Shown here piece by piece: positions 37,305 to 46,697 of a stretch of DNA of 64,000 nt. The notes beneath the pieces were generated by a model. The model was not told where the DNA came from and searched no databases. It was given only the letters and a program-made list of their open reading frames with translations. The DNA is from Phycicoccus jejuensis (GTDB lineage Bacteria; Actinomycetota; Actinomycetes; Actinomycetales; Dermatophilaceae): assembly GCF_000720925.1 (NCBI RefSeq), contig NZ_JOEE01000007.1, positions 124,001-188,000 on the forward strand. Reading direction: 5' to 3'. Positions within the stretch are counted from its first letter, which is position 1; each line of letters opens with the position of its first letter. The position numbers were made by a program, and so were the translations under genes.

Positions 37305-38069
37305 TCAGGAGCCGAAGCGGCGGTGGCGCTCCCCGTAGGCCCGCAGCGCCCGCAGGAAGTCGACCTTGCGGAAGTCGGGCCAGTAGGCCTCGCAGAAGTA
37401 GAACTCGCTGTGCGCGCTCTGCCACAGGAGGAACCCCGAGAGGCGCTGCTCCCCCGAGGTGCGGATGACGAGGTCGGGGTCGGGCTGCCCCTTGGTGTAG
37501 AGGTGCTCGGCGATGTGCTCGACGTCGATGACCTCGGCGAGCTCCTCGATGCTCGTGCCGCGCGTCGCGTGCTCGTGCAGGAGGCTGCGGACCGCGTCGG
37601 CGATCTCGCGCCGGCCGCCGTAACCGACCGCGACGTTGACGAGCATCCCGTCGACCTCGCGGGTGCGCTCCGCGGCCGCCTTGAGGCGCTGGGCCGTCGC
37701 CGCGGGCAGCAGGTCGAGGGCGCCGACCGGGTTGACCCGCCACTGCATCGTCGCCGCGATGGAGTCGACGGAGTTTTCGATGATGCCGAGCAGCGGGCGC
37801 AGCTCGCGCTCCGGGCGGTTGAGGTTGTCGGTCGAGAGCAGCCACAGGGTGACGAGCTCGACGCCCACCTCCTCGCACCACGCGAGCAGGTTGAGGATGT
37901 TGTCGGCGCCGGCGCGGTGCCCCTCCTCGGTCCCGGCGCCCCGCTGCTTGGCCCAGCGGCGGTTGCCGTCGACGAGGACTCCGACGTGGCGCGGCACCGG
38001 CGCTCCCCCGAGCTGACGGGCCACCCGCTTGGCGTACGCGGCGTAGAGGACGTCGCTGAGCCGCCGCAT
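37305..38069 (-). CDS. uppS: Isoprenyl transferase ((Z)-prenyl diphosphate synthase / UppS family)
   Basis: 254 aa cis-prenyltransferase. [11 protein letters not shown] with Asp34 (Mg/diphosphate site), [33 protein letters not shown] and the C-terminal [19 protein letters not shown]…SEFYF blocks are complete. It makes Z-prenyl chains for the undecaprenyl/decaprenyl phosphate carrier. Its position beside hemolysin III and mca matches the Rv1086 (short-chain Z-FPP synthase) locus, so short products are possible. Confidence 0.94.
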   Translation of the reverse strand: MRRLSDVLYAAYAKRVARQLGGAPVPRHVGVLVDGNRRWAKQRGAGTEEGHRAGADNILNLLAWCEEVGVELVTLWLLSTDNLNRPERELRPLLGIIENSVDSIAATMQWRVNPVGALDLLPAATAQRLKAAAERTREVDGMLVNVAVGYGGRREIADAVRSLLHEHATRGTSIEELAEVIDVEHIAEHLYTKGQPDPDLVIRTSGEQRLSGFLLWQSAHSEFYFCEAYWPDFRKVDFLRALRAYGERHRRFGS

Positions 38070-38185
38070 GCCAGCCGCCCTTCCCGTGCGCTTCCGGATC
38101 CGGCCGCCCGGCGGGGCGACCGCGGCCCACGGTACTCCGCGCTGCCGTGCCCGACCTCACGGAGCGGGGCCGTTCGTCCGGTTCC

Positions 38186-38207
38186 TAACCTACGCTCGCG
38201 TAGGTTA
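38186..38207. promoter_or_regulatory. 22-bp operator-like palindrome upstream of hemolysin III gene
   Basis: TAACCTACG-CTCG-CGTAGGTTA, perfect 9-bp arms with a 4-bp centre, 11 bp before the ATG at 38218. The size and perfect symmetry suggest a binding site for a dimeric (TetR-type) repressor; the regulator is not in the neighbourhood. Confidence 0.6.
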
Positions 38208-38217
38208 CCGTGGACGC

Positions 38218-38934
38218 ATGACCCGTGAGCAGCCCGACCCCGCCACCGAGACCGGTCGTCTCGAGGCGCTCGAGCAGCGCGTCGAGGCCGCCCTCACCAC
38301 CGTCAAGCCCAAGCTGCGCGGCTGGCTGCACGCCGGGATGACCCCCGTCGCGCTCGTCGCCGGCATCGTCCTCGTGCTCCTCGCGACGACGACCGAGGGC
38401 AAGGTGTCGGCCGCCGTGTTCGCCGGCACCGCCGTGCTCCTCTTCGGCACGTCGGCGGTCTACCACCGGGGCACGTGGTCCCCCCGCGTCGGCGCCTTCC
38501 TGCGCCGGTGGGACCACTCGAACATCTTCCTCATCATCGCCGGCAGCTACACGCCCTTCGCCCTCATGCTGCCCGCCGACCAGGCCCGCCGGATGCTGCT
38601 CATCGTCTGGAGCGGCGCCCTGCTCGGGGTCGCCTTCCGCATCTTCTGGACCGGCGCCCCGCGCTGGCTCTACGTGCCGGCCTACCTCATGCTCGGCTGG
38701 GTCGCGGTCTTCTACTTCGGCCCGCTCGTCCAGCACGCCGGTGGCGGCGTCATGGCGTGGGTCGTCGTCGGCGGCGTGCTCTACAGCCTCGGCGCGCTCG
38801 TCTACGGCACCAAGCGGCCGAACATCTCGCCGCGCTGGTTCGGCTTCCACGAGGTCTTCCACGCGCTGACCGTGCTCGCCTTCACGGCGCACTTCGTCGC
38901 CGCCTCGCTCGCGCTCACCGGCCCGCAGGCCTGA
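38218..38934 (+). CDS. Hemolysin III / PAQR family membrane protein
   Basis: 238 aa with seven predicted transmembrane segments. The PAQR-family metal site residues are visible: SAVYHRGTW…LRRWDHSNIFLIIAGSYTPF in the first half and the C-terminal HEVFHALTVLAFTAHF. The bacterial function (lipid or ceramide-like hydrolase, membrane homeostasis) is unresolved; the hemolysin name is historical. Divergent from uppS. The operator-like palindrome directly upstream implies regulation. Confidence 0.9.
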   Translation: MTREQPDPATETGRLEALEQRVEAALTTVKPKLRGWLHAGMTPVALVAGIVLVLLATTTEGKVSAAVFAGTAVLLFGTSAVYHRGTWSPRVGAFLRRWDHSNIFLIIAGSYTPFALMLPADQARRMLLIVWSGALLGVAFRIFWTGAPRWLYVPAYLMLGWVAVFYFGPLVQHAGGGVMAWVVVGGVLYSLGALVYGTKRPNISPRWFGFHEVFHALTVLAFTAHFVAASLALTGPQA

Positions 38935-39003
38935 GCCGCCCGGGCCGCGCGGCCCCCGACCTCCCATCCGCGGCTCGGCGCCGGGGAGCCGGAGGTCAGC
39001 GGG

Positions 39004-39261
39004 TCAGACCGCGCCCGGCGACCCGTCGTCGCGCCGCGGGTCGCGCGGGTCCGCCTCGAGCGCGTCGCCGGGCTCCGGCTCGACGTCGGCCGGGCCGGCC
39101 TGCTGCTCGTCGCGGCCGCGGTGGGCCCGCTGCTGGCGGTAGGACATCCGGCGCATCCGCGCGTTCATGTTGCGCATGAGGAACCAGAGCGCGAGCGCGA
39201 GGACCGTGAACGCGATGAACGCGAGGAAGCCGGTCGAGACGTCGGGCGGGGAGTCGTTCAT
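39004..39261 (-). CDS. Small single-pass membrane protein next to mca
   Basis: 85 aa: [10 protein letters not shown], one transmembrane helix ([19 protein letters not shown], residues 11-29), a basic juxtamembrane segment ([23 protein letters not shown]) and an acidic disordered tail. The ATG overlaps the mca stop by 4 bp (ATGA). A protein of this kind follows mca in many actinobacteria (Rv1083 in M. tuberculosis); function unknown. Confidence 0.85.
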   Translation of the reverse strand: MNDSPPDVSTGFLAFIAFTVLALALWFLMRNMNARMRRMSYRQQRAHRGRDEQQAGPADVEPEPGDALEADPRDPRRDDGSPGAV

Positions 39262-40196
39262 GCGGCACGCTCCGTGACGGTGTCGTGGACGAGGGCGAGG
39301 TCGGGGCTCGTCGCGAGGGCGTCGGCCTCCGCGACGTCGGTCGGCAGGCCGGCGAACAGGTCGTCCTCGCCGTCGACGAACGGGACGAACGAGAGCGCGA
39401 GCTCGTACTCCTCGACCGGCCAGACCTGCGCCTGGAGGTCGCGCGGCACCTGGAACCACGGGCCGTCGGGGTCGACCTGGGTGGCGTGGGCGAGCAGCGC
39501 CGCGTCGCGGCGGTCGTACCAGTCGGCGCACTGGACGCGGGTGGTGACGACGCGCTCTGTGCGCGTCCAGTTCTCGAGCCACTCGGCGTACGGGCTCTCC
39601 TGGCCGAGGCCGGTCAGCGCCTCGTGGAAGGCCTCGATGCGGGCGCGGCTGAAGGTCTGGTTGTAGTAGAGCTTGAGCGGCTGCCACGCCGGCCCGGCCT
39701 CGGGGAAGGCGTCGGGGTCGCCGGCCGCCGCGAAGGCGTTGACCGAGACGTCGTGGGTCATGATGTGGTCGGGGTGGGGGTAGCCGCCGTTCTCGTCGTA
39801 CGTCGTGACGACGTGCGGGCGGAAGCGACGGATCTCGCGCACGAGCGCCTCCGTCGTCACCTCGAGCGGCTCGAGCGCGAAGCAGCCCTCGGGCAGCGGG
39901 GGCAGCGGGTCGCCCTCCGGCAGGCCGGAGTCGACGAACCCGAGCCAGGTGTGCTGCACGCCGAGGATGTCCCGGGCGCGCGCCATCTCGTCGCGGCGGA
40001 CCTGGGCGAGGTCGCGCAGGATGTGGACGTCGTCCTTGAGCCGGGGGTTGAGGATGTCGCCGCGCTCGCCGCCGGTGCAGGAGACGACGAGCACCTCGTG
40101 GCCGGCGTCGACGTACTTCGCCATCGTCGCCGCACCCTTGCTCGACTCGTCGTCAGGGTGCGCGTGGACGCACATGAGCCGGAGCCGTTCGGACAT
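39258..40196 (-). CDS. mca: Mycothiol S-conjugate amidase Mca
   Basis: 312 aa zinc amidase that cleaves mycothiol-toxin adducts to a mercapturic acid and GlcN-Ins, a detoxification step specific to actinobacteria. The zinc motif AHPDDE places H13 and D16 as ligands, with the third in [18 protein letters not shown] follows. The length and C-terminus favour Mca over the shorter deacetylase MshB. The start is the ATG at 40196 with AAGGG upstream. Confidence 0.96.
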   Translation of the reverse strand: MSERLRLMCVHAHPDDESSKGAATMAKYVDAGHEVLVVSCTGGERGDILNPRLKDDVHILRDLAQVRRDEMARARDILGVQHTWLGFVDSGLPEGDPLPPLPEGCFALEPLEVTTEALVREIRRFRPHVVTTYDENGGYPHPDHIMTHDVSVNAFAAAGDPDAFPEAGPAWQPLKLYYNQTFSRARIEAFHEALTGLGQESPYAEWLENWTRTERVVTTRVQCADWYDRRDAALLAHATQVDPDGPWFQVPRDLQAQVWPVEEYELALSFVPFVDGEDDLFAGLPTDVAEADALATSPDLALVHDTVTERAA

Positions 40197-40288
40197 GAGA
40201 GACCCTTCGTGCAGGTGGGCTCGGGCGGTACCCGAGAATGGACCGAGGACCATCCTCTCACTGCCCGCCGACCACCGAGGGAGCAGCC

Positions 40289-40717
40289 GTGCGCCTGCCC
40301 GACCCGCGCGACCCCGCCGGCCGTCGCACGTTGCTCGCGCTCGCCGCGGTCGTGCTCGCCGTGGCCGGCATCGCCTGGTACGGGTGGACCGCGACGGCCG
40401 GCCAGGTGCGCCCGACGGTGACGGGCTACCGCGTGGAGTCCGACGCCCTCGTGCGCGTCGGCTACGACCTCGTGCGGCCCGAGGGCACGGCCGTCACGTG
40501 CCGGGTCAGCGGGCTCGACGGGTCGAAGGGCCGCGTCGGGACGGTCGAGGACGCGATCCCGGCGGACGGTCCGGCGATCGTCCACCGGGTCGTCGAAGTG
40601 CGCACGAGCGCCCGCGCGGTGACCGGTGTCGTCGAGTCCTGCGTGCGCGTCGGCGGGCTGACCTCGCACGACGGCGCGCGACGATTGTGGCGCGAGCGCC
40701 GCACGTTGGTAGACTGA
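40289..40717 (+). CDS. DUF4307 single-pass membrane protein
   Basis: 142 aa: an N-terminal cytosolic segment, one transmembrane helix ([19 protein letters not shown]) and an extracytoplasmic beta-rich domain ([28 protein letters not shown]). This is DUF4307, conserved between mca and greA in actinobacteria (Rv1081c). The GTG at 40289 is preferred over the ATG at 40238 because GAGGGAG precedes it and the extra N-terminal sequence looks non-coding. Function unknown. Confidence 0.88.
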   Translation: MRLPDPRDPAGRRTLLALAAVVLAVAGIAWYGWTATAGQVRPTVTGYRVESDALVRVGYDLVRPEGTAVTCRVSGLDGSKGRVGTVEDAIPADGPAIVHRVVEVRTSARAVTGVVESCVRVGGLTSHDGARRLWRERRTLVD

Positions 40718-40851
40718 ATCCTTCACGTTCGGGTCCGTGCCGACGCTAGCGCCGCGAGACGGCGGTCGGCCCGGGCCCGTTGCCGTAAGCACCCCGCGGC
40801 GCGCCCGCGAGGGTCCGGCGCCCCTACGCACTTCGCAGGAGTTGATGACCC

Positions 40852-41337
40852 GTGACCGAGACGACGAACCAGAGCTACCTCACGCAGGCGGCCTTCGACC
40901 GCCTCCGGGCCGAGCTCGACGAGCTGACCGGCCCCGGCCGCACCGAGATCGCCAAGAAGATCGAGGCGGCCCGCGAGGAGGGCGACCTCAAGGAGAACGG
41001 CGGCTACCACGCGGCCAAGGAGGAGCAGGGCAAGATGGAGGCCCGCATCCGCCAGCTGACGCAGCTGCTCGAGAACGCCGTCATCGGCGAGACCCCCAAG
41101 GACGACGGTGTCGTCGAGCCCGGGATGATCGTCACCGTCGACATGTTCGGCGACGAGGAGAAGTTCCTCCTCGGCTCCCGCGAGATCACCGACTCCTCGA
41201 TGCAGGTCTTCTCCGAGAAGTCCCCGATCGGCGCGGCCGTCAACGGCCACAAGGTCGGCGACTCGGTCTCGTACGAGGCCCCGAACGGCAAGCAGATCGA
41301 GGTCAAGATCCTCGCGGCGAAGCCCTACACCGGCTGA
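40852..41337 (+). CDS. greA: Transcription elongation factor GreA
   Basis: 161 aa. N-terminal coiled-coil finger (about 5-75) containing the conserved EAAREEGDLKENGGYHAAKEEQ with the acidic tip, and a C-terminal FKBP-like domain (about 85-160, SPIGAAVNGHKVGDSVSYEAPNG). It rescues backtracked RNA polymerase by stimulating transcript cleavage. GTG start at 40852, preceded by AGGAG at 11 nt. Confidence 0.98.
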   Translation: MTETTNQSYLTQAAFDRLRAELDELTGPGRTEIAKKIEAAREEGDLKENGGYHAAKEEQGKMEARIRQLTQLLENAVIGETPKDDGVVEPGMIVTVDMFGDEEKFLLGSREITDSSMQVFSEKSPIGAAVNGHKVGDSVSYEAPNGKQIEVKILAAKPYTG

Positions 41338-41359
41338 GCCCGGTCGCTCCGGCGACGTG

Positions 41360-41398
41360 ACGGACGGCCCGGCCCCCTCGTGGGGCCGGGCCGTCCGT
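41360..41398 (+). terminator. greA terminator
   Basis: Perfect 17-bp arms ACGGACGGCCCGGCCCC / GGGGCCGGGCCGTCCGT with a 5-nt loop, 22 bp after the greA stop. Confidence 0.9.
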
Positions 41399-41461
41399 CG
41401 TCCGACCGCGCTGCCGCCCCGACGTCGTCTCGCCGCCCCCGTCTCGCCACGCCGCCCCGAC

Positions 41462-41501
41462 CTCGCGGTGCCGGGGCGTCATGGCGCCCCGGCACCGCGA
41501 G
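41462..41501 (-). terminator. phzF-family gene terminator
   Basis: Perfect 17-bp arms CTCGCGGTGCCGGGGCG / CGCCCCGGCACCGCGAG with loop TCATGG, 19 bp past the stop of the leftward PhzF gene. With the greA hairpin it forms a back-to-back terminator pair between convergent genes. Confidence 0.88.
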
Positions 41502-41519
41502 ATCGCCCCGGCGGGGCGC

Positions 41520-42362
41520 TCAGGCGGGCCGGACGCCGTCGACGAGGGTGTGCGTCGCGCCGCCGACCCACACGACGCCGTCCTCGACGTCGACGTGCAC
41601 CCGGCCCTCGCGGCCGAGGACCGTGCCCTGCGCCGCGACGTAGTGCTCGGGCGCGTACCCGGCGGGGACCAGCCACTGGCCCAGGCCCGCGTTGAGGCTG
41701 CCGGTGACGGGGTCCTCCCCGAAGTCGCGCTCGTCGGAGAAGAACGCCCGCACCTCGAGGTCCACCCCGTCGGTGCGCGCCCCGGCCGGGTAGCGCGCCG
41801 CGAGGCCCACCTTGAGCCCGCGCGCCAGCACCGGGTCCGGCGCAGCGGCCAGGACGGCCTCGGGCGAGGCGAGCAGGACGGCGAGCCAGCCCGGCCCGTT
41901 GTCGACCCAGGCGGCGTCGACGACGTCCGCGGGTGCGACCCCGAGGGCCGCGACGACGCACGCGAGCTCGTCGCCCTCGACCGCTCCGGAGCGCACGAGC
42001 GGCGGGGCCGCGAACGCGAGGCGGTCGGCGCCGCGCCGCACCTCGACGAGCCCGGCCGCGCACTCCTGGACGACGACACCCTCGGTCTGCGGCACGCCCC
42101 CGGCCTCGAGCCAGGCGTGGGCGCTACCGAGGGTCGGGTGGCCGGCGAAGGGCAGCTCGCCGCCGATCGTCCAGATCCGCACGCCGTAGTCGGCGCGCGG
42201 GTCGGTGGGGACGGTGAGGAAGGTCGTCTCCGAGAGGTTGGTCCAGCGCGCGACGGCGAGCATCTCGTCGTCGGACATCCCGTCTGCGTCGTGGAGGACG
42301 GCGAGGGCGTTGCCCCGGAAGGCTCGCTCGGAGAAGACGTCGACGAGGCGCACGGCGGTCAT
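41520..42362 (-). CDS. PhzF-family epimerase/isomerase
   Basis: 280 aa, diaminopimelate-epimerase-like fold. RLVDVFSERAFRGNALAVL with the following DD…ARWTNLSETTFL (conserved Glu as acid/base), GGELPFAGHPTLGSAHAWL and DPVTGSLNAGLGQWL are the PhzF signature blocks. Family members isomerise small aromatic or amino acids; no phenazine genes are nearby, so the substrate is unknown. Single gene ahead of the ABC exporter. Confidence 0.93.
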   Translation of the reverse strand: MTAVRLVDVFSERAFRGNALAVLHDADGMSDDEMLAVARWTNLSETTFLTVPTDPRADYGVRIWTIGGELPFAGHPTLGSAHAWLEAGGVPQTEGVVVQECAAGLVEVRRGADRLAFAAPPLVRSGAVEGDELACVVAALGVAPADVVDAAWVDNGPGWLAVLLASPEAVLAAAPDPVLARGLKVGLAARYPAGARTDGVDLEVRAFFSDERDFGEDPVTGSLNAGLGQWLVPAGYAPEHYVAAQGTVLGREGRVHVDVEDGVVWVGGATHTLVDGVRPA

Positions 42363-42437
42363 GCCGTCATCGAAGCACGGGCCGGCCGCCGCGGACGTCC
42401 CCGGGCCCGTCGACGAGCGGACGACCGACGCCCGCGC

Positions 42438-43298
42438 TCAGTCGCGGGTCCGGTTGACGAACGAGCGGACGGCCAGCGGCGCGAGTACCGCCGAGAGCCC
42501 GACCGACCAGATGACGGTCGTCAGCACCGGGTGCTGCAGCGGCAGCGCCGAGTCGGCCGGCAGCGGGATGCCGTCGTTGCCCCAGAGCTCGCGCAGCGCC
42601 TGGACGAGCGAGCTGATGGGGTTCCACTCGGCGAGGAACCGCAGCCAGTCGGGCATGACGTCGGTGCGCGCGAACGCGTTGGACAGGAACGTGATCGGGA
42701 AGACCGTCGTGAACATGACGCCCTGCACGGCCTCGACCGAGCGCAGCGCCGAGCCGAAGAGGATGCCGACCCAGATCATCGCGAAGCCGAAGAGCAGGAG
42801 CAGGCCGTAGCCGGCGAGCCCACGCAGCACGCCGTGGTGGATGCCCCACCCGACGAACAGCCCGGTGACCGACATGACGACGATGCCGATCATCGAGTGG
42901 ATGAGGCTCGAGACGCTGCGCGCGACGACGACCGACGAGCGGCCGATGGGCAGGGACCGGAAGCGGTCGACGATGCCCTTGCCGAGGTCGGTGTTGAGGC
43001 CGATGGCGACGATGAACGCGCTGAAGGTCATCGTCTGCGCCATGATCCCCGGCAGCAGCCACTCCTTGTAGTCGACGCCGGGCACGACGATCGAGCCGCC
43101 GAAGACGAAGGCGAAGAGCAGCACGAACATCACCGGCTGGATGGTGACGTCGGTGAGCATCTCGGGCTGGCGCTTGATGTGGGTCAGGTTGCGGCGCACC
43201 AGTGCCGAGATCTGGCGGACCGGGCTCGTGCCGGCGGCGCTCGGGTGCTCGGCGTGGAACGGCCGACCGGCGGCGGTGGTGGTGGTCGGAGCGGTCAT
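42438..43298 (-). CDS. ABC-2 type exporter permease (DrrB-like)
   Basis: 286 aa with six predicted transmembrane segments and the ABC-2/DrrB signature (LTDVTIQPVMFVLLFAFVFGGSI, DLGKGIVDRFRSLPIGRSSVV, ERDxxNPISSLVQALREL-like ending). It overlaps the ATPase gene by 4 bp, giving a two-component drug or lipid exporter of the daunorubicin-resistance type. The cargo is not deducible. Confidence 0.92.
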   Translation of the reverse strand: MTAPTTTTAAGRPFHAEHPSAAGTSPVRQISALVRRNLTHIKRQPEMLTDVTIQPVMFVLLFAFVFGGSIVVPGVDYKEWLLPGIMAQTMTFSAFIVAIGLNTDLGKGIVDRFRSLPIGRSSVVVARSVSSLIHSMIGIVVMSVTGLFVGWGIHHGVLRGLAGYGLLLLFGFAMIWVGILFGSALRSVEAVQGVMFTTVFPITFLSNAFARTDVMPDWLRFLAEWNPISSLVQALRELWGNDGIPLPADSALPLQHPVLTTVIWSVGLSAVLAPLAVRSFVNRTRD

Positions 43299-44290
43299 CG
43301 CAGGGCCTCCTCGGCGCTCGCGTCGGACGTGGCACCAGGGGCCTCGGACTCGGCCCGGTGCCCGGTGAGGGTGAGGAAGACGTCGTCGAGGCTCGGGCGC
43401 TGGAGCCCGATGTCGTCGAGGTCGATGCCGGCCTCGTCGAGCCGGGCCGCGATGCGGGTCAGCGCCCCGACCCCCTCGGCCGGGGCGGTGATGCGGCGGG
43501 CGTCGCGGTCGAGGTGGATCTCGCCGACCTCGCCCCGGACGATCTCGGCGGCCCTCTCGACCTCGGCCGGGCGGCTGACCGCGACGACGAGGCTGGCGGC
43601 GCCGGAGCGGTCCTTGAGCTCGAGCGGCGTGCCGTCGGCGATGACCCGCCCGTGGTCGACGACGACGATGCGGTCGGCCAGCTGGTCGGCCTCGTCGAGG
43701 TACTGCGTGGTGAGGAAGAGCGTCGTGCCCTCGCGCACGAGGTCGCGCAGGACGCCCCAGAGCTCGACGCGGCTGCGCGGGTCGAGCCCGGTCGTCGGCT
43801 CGTCGAGGAAGAGCACCGGTGGGGTCGCGACGAGGCTGGCCGCGAGGTCGAGCCGGCGGCGCATCCCGCCGGAGTACTCCTTGACGACCTTCGTCGCGGC
43901 GTCGGTCAGCGAGAAGCGCTCGAGCAGCTCGTCGGCCACCCGGCGGACGGTGCGCCGGTCGAGGCCGTAGAGGTCGCCGACGAGGCGCAGGTTCTCGCGG
44001 CCGGTCAGGAGCTCGTCGACGGTCGCCGACTGCGCCGTCAGCCCCATCCGGCGGCGCACGGCGTCGGCGTCGCGGACGACGTCGAGACCGGCGACCCGGG
44101 CCGTGCCGCTCGTCGGCCGCGAGAGCGTCGTCATCATCCGGACGGTGGTGGTCTTGCCGGCGCCGTTCGGCCCCAGCATCGAGAAGACGGTGCCCTTCGG
44201 CACCGAGAAGCTGACGCCGTCGACGGCCGTGAAGTCACCGAAGGTCTTCACGAGGTCGACGGCCTCGATGGCCGCGCCGCTGGTCGTCAT
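43295..44290 (-). CDS. ABC exporter ATP-binding protein (DrrA-like)
   Basis: 331 aa. Walker A GPNNGAGKTT-type sequence GPNGAGKTT at residues 40-48, Q-loop TAQSATVDELLTGREN, signature YSGGMRRRLDLA, Walker B LFLDEPTTGLDP, and the DrrA-specific C-terminal domain ending in PSLDDVFLTLTG. It drives the adjacent permease. The ATG start is at 44290. Confidence 0.95.
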   Translation of the reverse strand: MTTSGAAIEAVDLVKTFGDFTAVDGVSFSVPKGTVFSMLGPNGAGKTTTVRMMTTLSRPTSGTARVAGLDVVRDADAVRRRMGLTAQSATVDELLTGRENLRLVGDLYGLDRRTVRRVADELLERFSLTDAATKVVKEYSGGMRRRLDLAASLVATPPVLFLDEPTTGLDPRSRVELWGVLRDLVREGTTLFLTTQYLDEADQLADRIVVVDHGRVIADGTPLELKDRSGAASLVVAVSRPAEVERAAEIVRGEVGEIHLDRDARRITAPAEGVGALTRIAARLDEAGIDLDDIGLQRPSLDDVFLTLTGHRAESEAPGATSDASAEEALR

Positions 44291-44322
44291 GGACCGACCG
44301 TAGGGCCACCCGCCGACAGCGG

Positions 44323-45639
44323 TCACCCCCTTTTCGGTGACAGTCCCCCGACCAGCGCGGACGCCCGCGCGGGGTCGACGTCGGCGAGCAGCCCGGCGGC
44401 GAAGAGCACGTAGTCGCGGTCGACGGCGGCGACGGCCCGGTCGGGCACCCGCCAGCCGCCGCCGTGGTCGGCGAGCGCCGCGCCGAGCACCCGCTCGGCG
44501 GTGCCGTCCGGGGCGTGCCGCAGCACCCCGCCGGAGCCGACGAGCATCCCGACGTCGGCGAGCGGCCGGGGCCGCTCCCCCGCGGCGGGCCGCCCGTGCC
44601 GACGCAGGGCGACGGTGACGGCGGCCGTGGCGAGCGCCTCGTCGGCGGCCCACTCGGCGTCGCTCGTCGACAGCGCCCCGGTGTCGGCGGCGACCCGCGC
44701 GGCGTGACCGGCCACCGCGTCGGGCAGCGGCATCCGCTCGCGCGCCGACGCCTCGACGATGCCCTCGGCGTTCCAGCGCATCCCCAGGTCGGCCTCGACC
44801 GTGCGGGCGTGCCAGACCGGCCCGACGACCTCGCGGTGGATGGCGGCGTCCTCGCCCTGCGGCGTGACGACGGAGTAGACGTCGGTCGTCGCGCCGCCGA
44901 CGTCGACGACGAGCACGTCCTCGCCGCGTGCCTCGGCCAGCACCTCGACCCCCCGCAGCACCGCGTCGGGGGTGGCCGCGCGGACGAGCTCGGCGAACCC
45001 GCGGCCGCGCGAGAGGCCCTTGCCGCCGATGACGTGGCGCAGGAAGACCTCGCGGATGGCGGCGCGCGCGCCGTCGGGAGCGACCTCGCCGATGTGCGGC
45101 AGCACGTTGCCCGTGACGGTGAAGCGCCGCCCCGTCGCCTCGAGCTCGGCGACGACGGCGTCCGCGGCGTCGGCGTTGCCGGCGACCACGACCGGGGCGG
45201 TGACCCGGGCCCGGGCGAGCCGGCGGGCGTTGTGGAGGAGGACGTCGGCGTTGCCCCCGTCGGTGCCGCCGACGAGGAGGACGAGGTCGGGCCGGTCGGC
45301 GCGCAGGGCGGTGACGTCGGCGCCGACCATCGGCCCGGACGCGACGTGGACGACGCGCCCGCCCGCCGAGAGACCGACCCGGAAGCCGGCCTCCGCCGTC
45401 ACCTCCCGCTCGTAGCCGACGACGGCGACGCGCAGACCGCCACCGGCGCTGGAGCACAGGAGAGTCCGCTCGGGCGCCGCCCCGTCGGCGAGCGCGGCGC
45501 GGACGGCGTCGACCCCGTCCATGACGTCGGTGGCGACGGTCGTCGGGTGCGACGCGCGCCCGCGGACCTCGCCGTCGTCACCGACGAGCAACGCCTTCGT
45601 GAAGGTCGACCCGACGTCGACGCACAGGACCGCACCCAC
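44323..45639 (-). CDS. GlmL/MutL-family protein (glutamate mutase accessory ATPase-like)
   Basis: 438 aa ASKHA-fold protein: phosphate-1 motif CVDVGSTFTKALLV, CSSAGGGLRVAVVGYE, LLVGGTDGGN, VVDVGGATTDVYSVV. This is the MutL/GlmL family encoded in glutamate mutase operons and thought to act as a chaperone or reactivator of the B12 enzyme. No mutE/mutS genes are in this window, so its partner is elsewhere or it has another role. The start is the GTG at 45639. Confidence 0.85.
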   Translation of the reverse strand: MGAVLCVDVGSTFTKALLVGDDGEVRGRASHPTTVATDVMDGVDAVRAALADGAAPERTLLCSSAGGGLRVAVVGYEREVTAEAGFRVGLSAGGRVVHVASGPMVGADVTALRADRPDLVLLVGGTDGGNADVLLHNARRLARARVTAPVVVAGNADAADAVVAELEATGRRFTVTGNVLPHIGEVAPDGARAAIREVFLRHVIGGKGLSRGRGFAELVRAATPDAVLRGVEVLAEARGEDVLVVDVGGATTDVYSVVTPQGEDAAIHREVVGPVWHARTVEADLGMRWNAEGIVEASARERMPLPDAVAGHAARVAADTGALSTSDAEWAADEALATAAVTVALRRHGRPAAGERPRPLADVGMLVGSGGVLRHAPDGTAERVLGAALADHGGGWRVPDRAVAAVDRDYVLFAAGLLADVDPARASALVGGLSPKRG

Positions 45640-45650
45640 GCCCCGAGACC

Positions 45651-46601
45651 CTAGTGGCCGGGTCCGCCGCCGGGCGCACCTCCCCCGGTCGGCTGCGTCG
45701 TCGTGTCGACCGGGGCGGTGAGCGCGACCGTGTAGCCGCTGCTCGTGTCGCCGGAGACGGTGCCGAGCTGGTGCACGCCGCCGTCGTCGCCGAACACGTT
45801 GTCGCTCGTCAGCGAGATCTGCGCCAGGTTGCTCACCGACTGCTCGTACCCGCTCGTCGCGTAGACGGTGTCGCAGGTGGACTTCGGCAGGGCGACCTGC
45901 GAGGTGGCGATGGCGTTCGTGCTGTCGGTGATGCTCGCCTCGTCCGGGTACACCTCGAAGTGGATGTGCGGCCAGCGGCCCGAGTAGCAGGCCGGGAAGA
46001 CGCTCGTGAACTCGACGACGCCGGAGTCGTCGGTCACCTGGACGCCGCGCAGGTAGTTCTCCTGCGTCACGCCGTCGGAGTACATCGAGTAGCGGCCCTG
46101 GCTGTCGCAGTGCCAGACGTAGACCGCGGCGCCGGTCATCGGGCCACCTCCGCCGGCGACGTCGAGGATGGTGAGCCGCAACGTCATCGGCACGCCCTCG
46201 GCCGTCGTCGTCGAGGTGCCGAAGCTGCTGCGGATGTCGGAGCGGACCACCCCGCTCTGCTCGAGGACGTCGGCCCCGTTGGAGCCGTCGCCCGGGTAGG
46301 GGCCGGCCGTCTCGTCGGGGATCTCGGTGAGCGACGTGTCGGCGGCGTCGCTCGCGGTGGCGGACGCCGTGGCGCTCGCGGATGCGGTCGCGGAACCCGT
46401 CGCCGTCGAGCCGCTCGACGACGTCGACGCGCCGCACGCCGCGAGCGCGGTGCCGGCGGCCCCGATGCCGAGGACGGCGAGCATCCGGCGGCGGTCGAGC
46501 AGCGTGCCGAGGTCGAAGGCGAGCCCCTGGTCGACGACCTCGTCGTCGGGGCGGGGCAGCGGGCGGCCCTCGTAGGTGGGCTGGTCGTCGGTGCGGGTCA
46601 T
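45651..46601 (-). CDS. Exported intradiol ring-cleavage dioxygenase-like lipoprotein
   Basis: 316 aa. The N-terminus has a twin-arginine-like DRRRMLAVLGIGAAG followed by ALAAC, a probable Tat signal with a lipobox (Cys56), then a Ser/Thr/Ala linker to about residue 95. The catalytic region resembles intradiol dioxygenases (protocatechuate 3,4-dioxygenase beta-sandwich): ETAGPYPGDG, AVYVWHCDSQGRYSMYS, ENYLRGVQ, and RWPHIHFEVY with the two His ligands. Extracellular family members of this type are common in actinobacteria; the aromatic substrate is unknown. Confidence 0.85.
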   Translation of the reverse strand: MTRTDDQPTYEGRPLPRPDDEVVDQGLAFDLGTLLDRRRMLAVLGIGAAGTALAACGASTSSSGSTATGSATASASATASATASDAADTSLTEIPDETAGPYPGDGSNGADVLEQSGVVRSDIRSSFGTSTTTAEGVPMTLRLTILDVAGGGGPMTGAAVYVWHCDSQGRYSMYSDGVTQENYLRGVQVTDDSGVVEFTSVFPACYSGRWPHIHFEVYPDEASITDSTNAIATSQVALPKSTCDTVYATSGYEQSVSNLAQISLTSDNVFGDDGGVHQLGTVSGDTSSGYTVALTAPVDTTTQPTGGGAPGGGPGH

Positions 46602-46697
46602 CGGTCTACCTCCGGGTCGGTGTCGTCCCGACGACCGTAGGAAGCCTGCCGAGCCATCCGGTGTGCGTCCGCTGTCCGCCTCCTGTGACCGCCTCCG

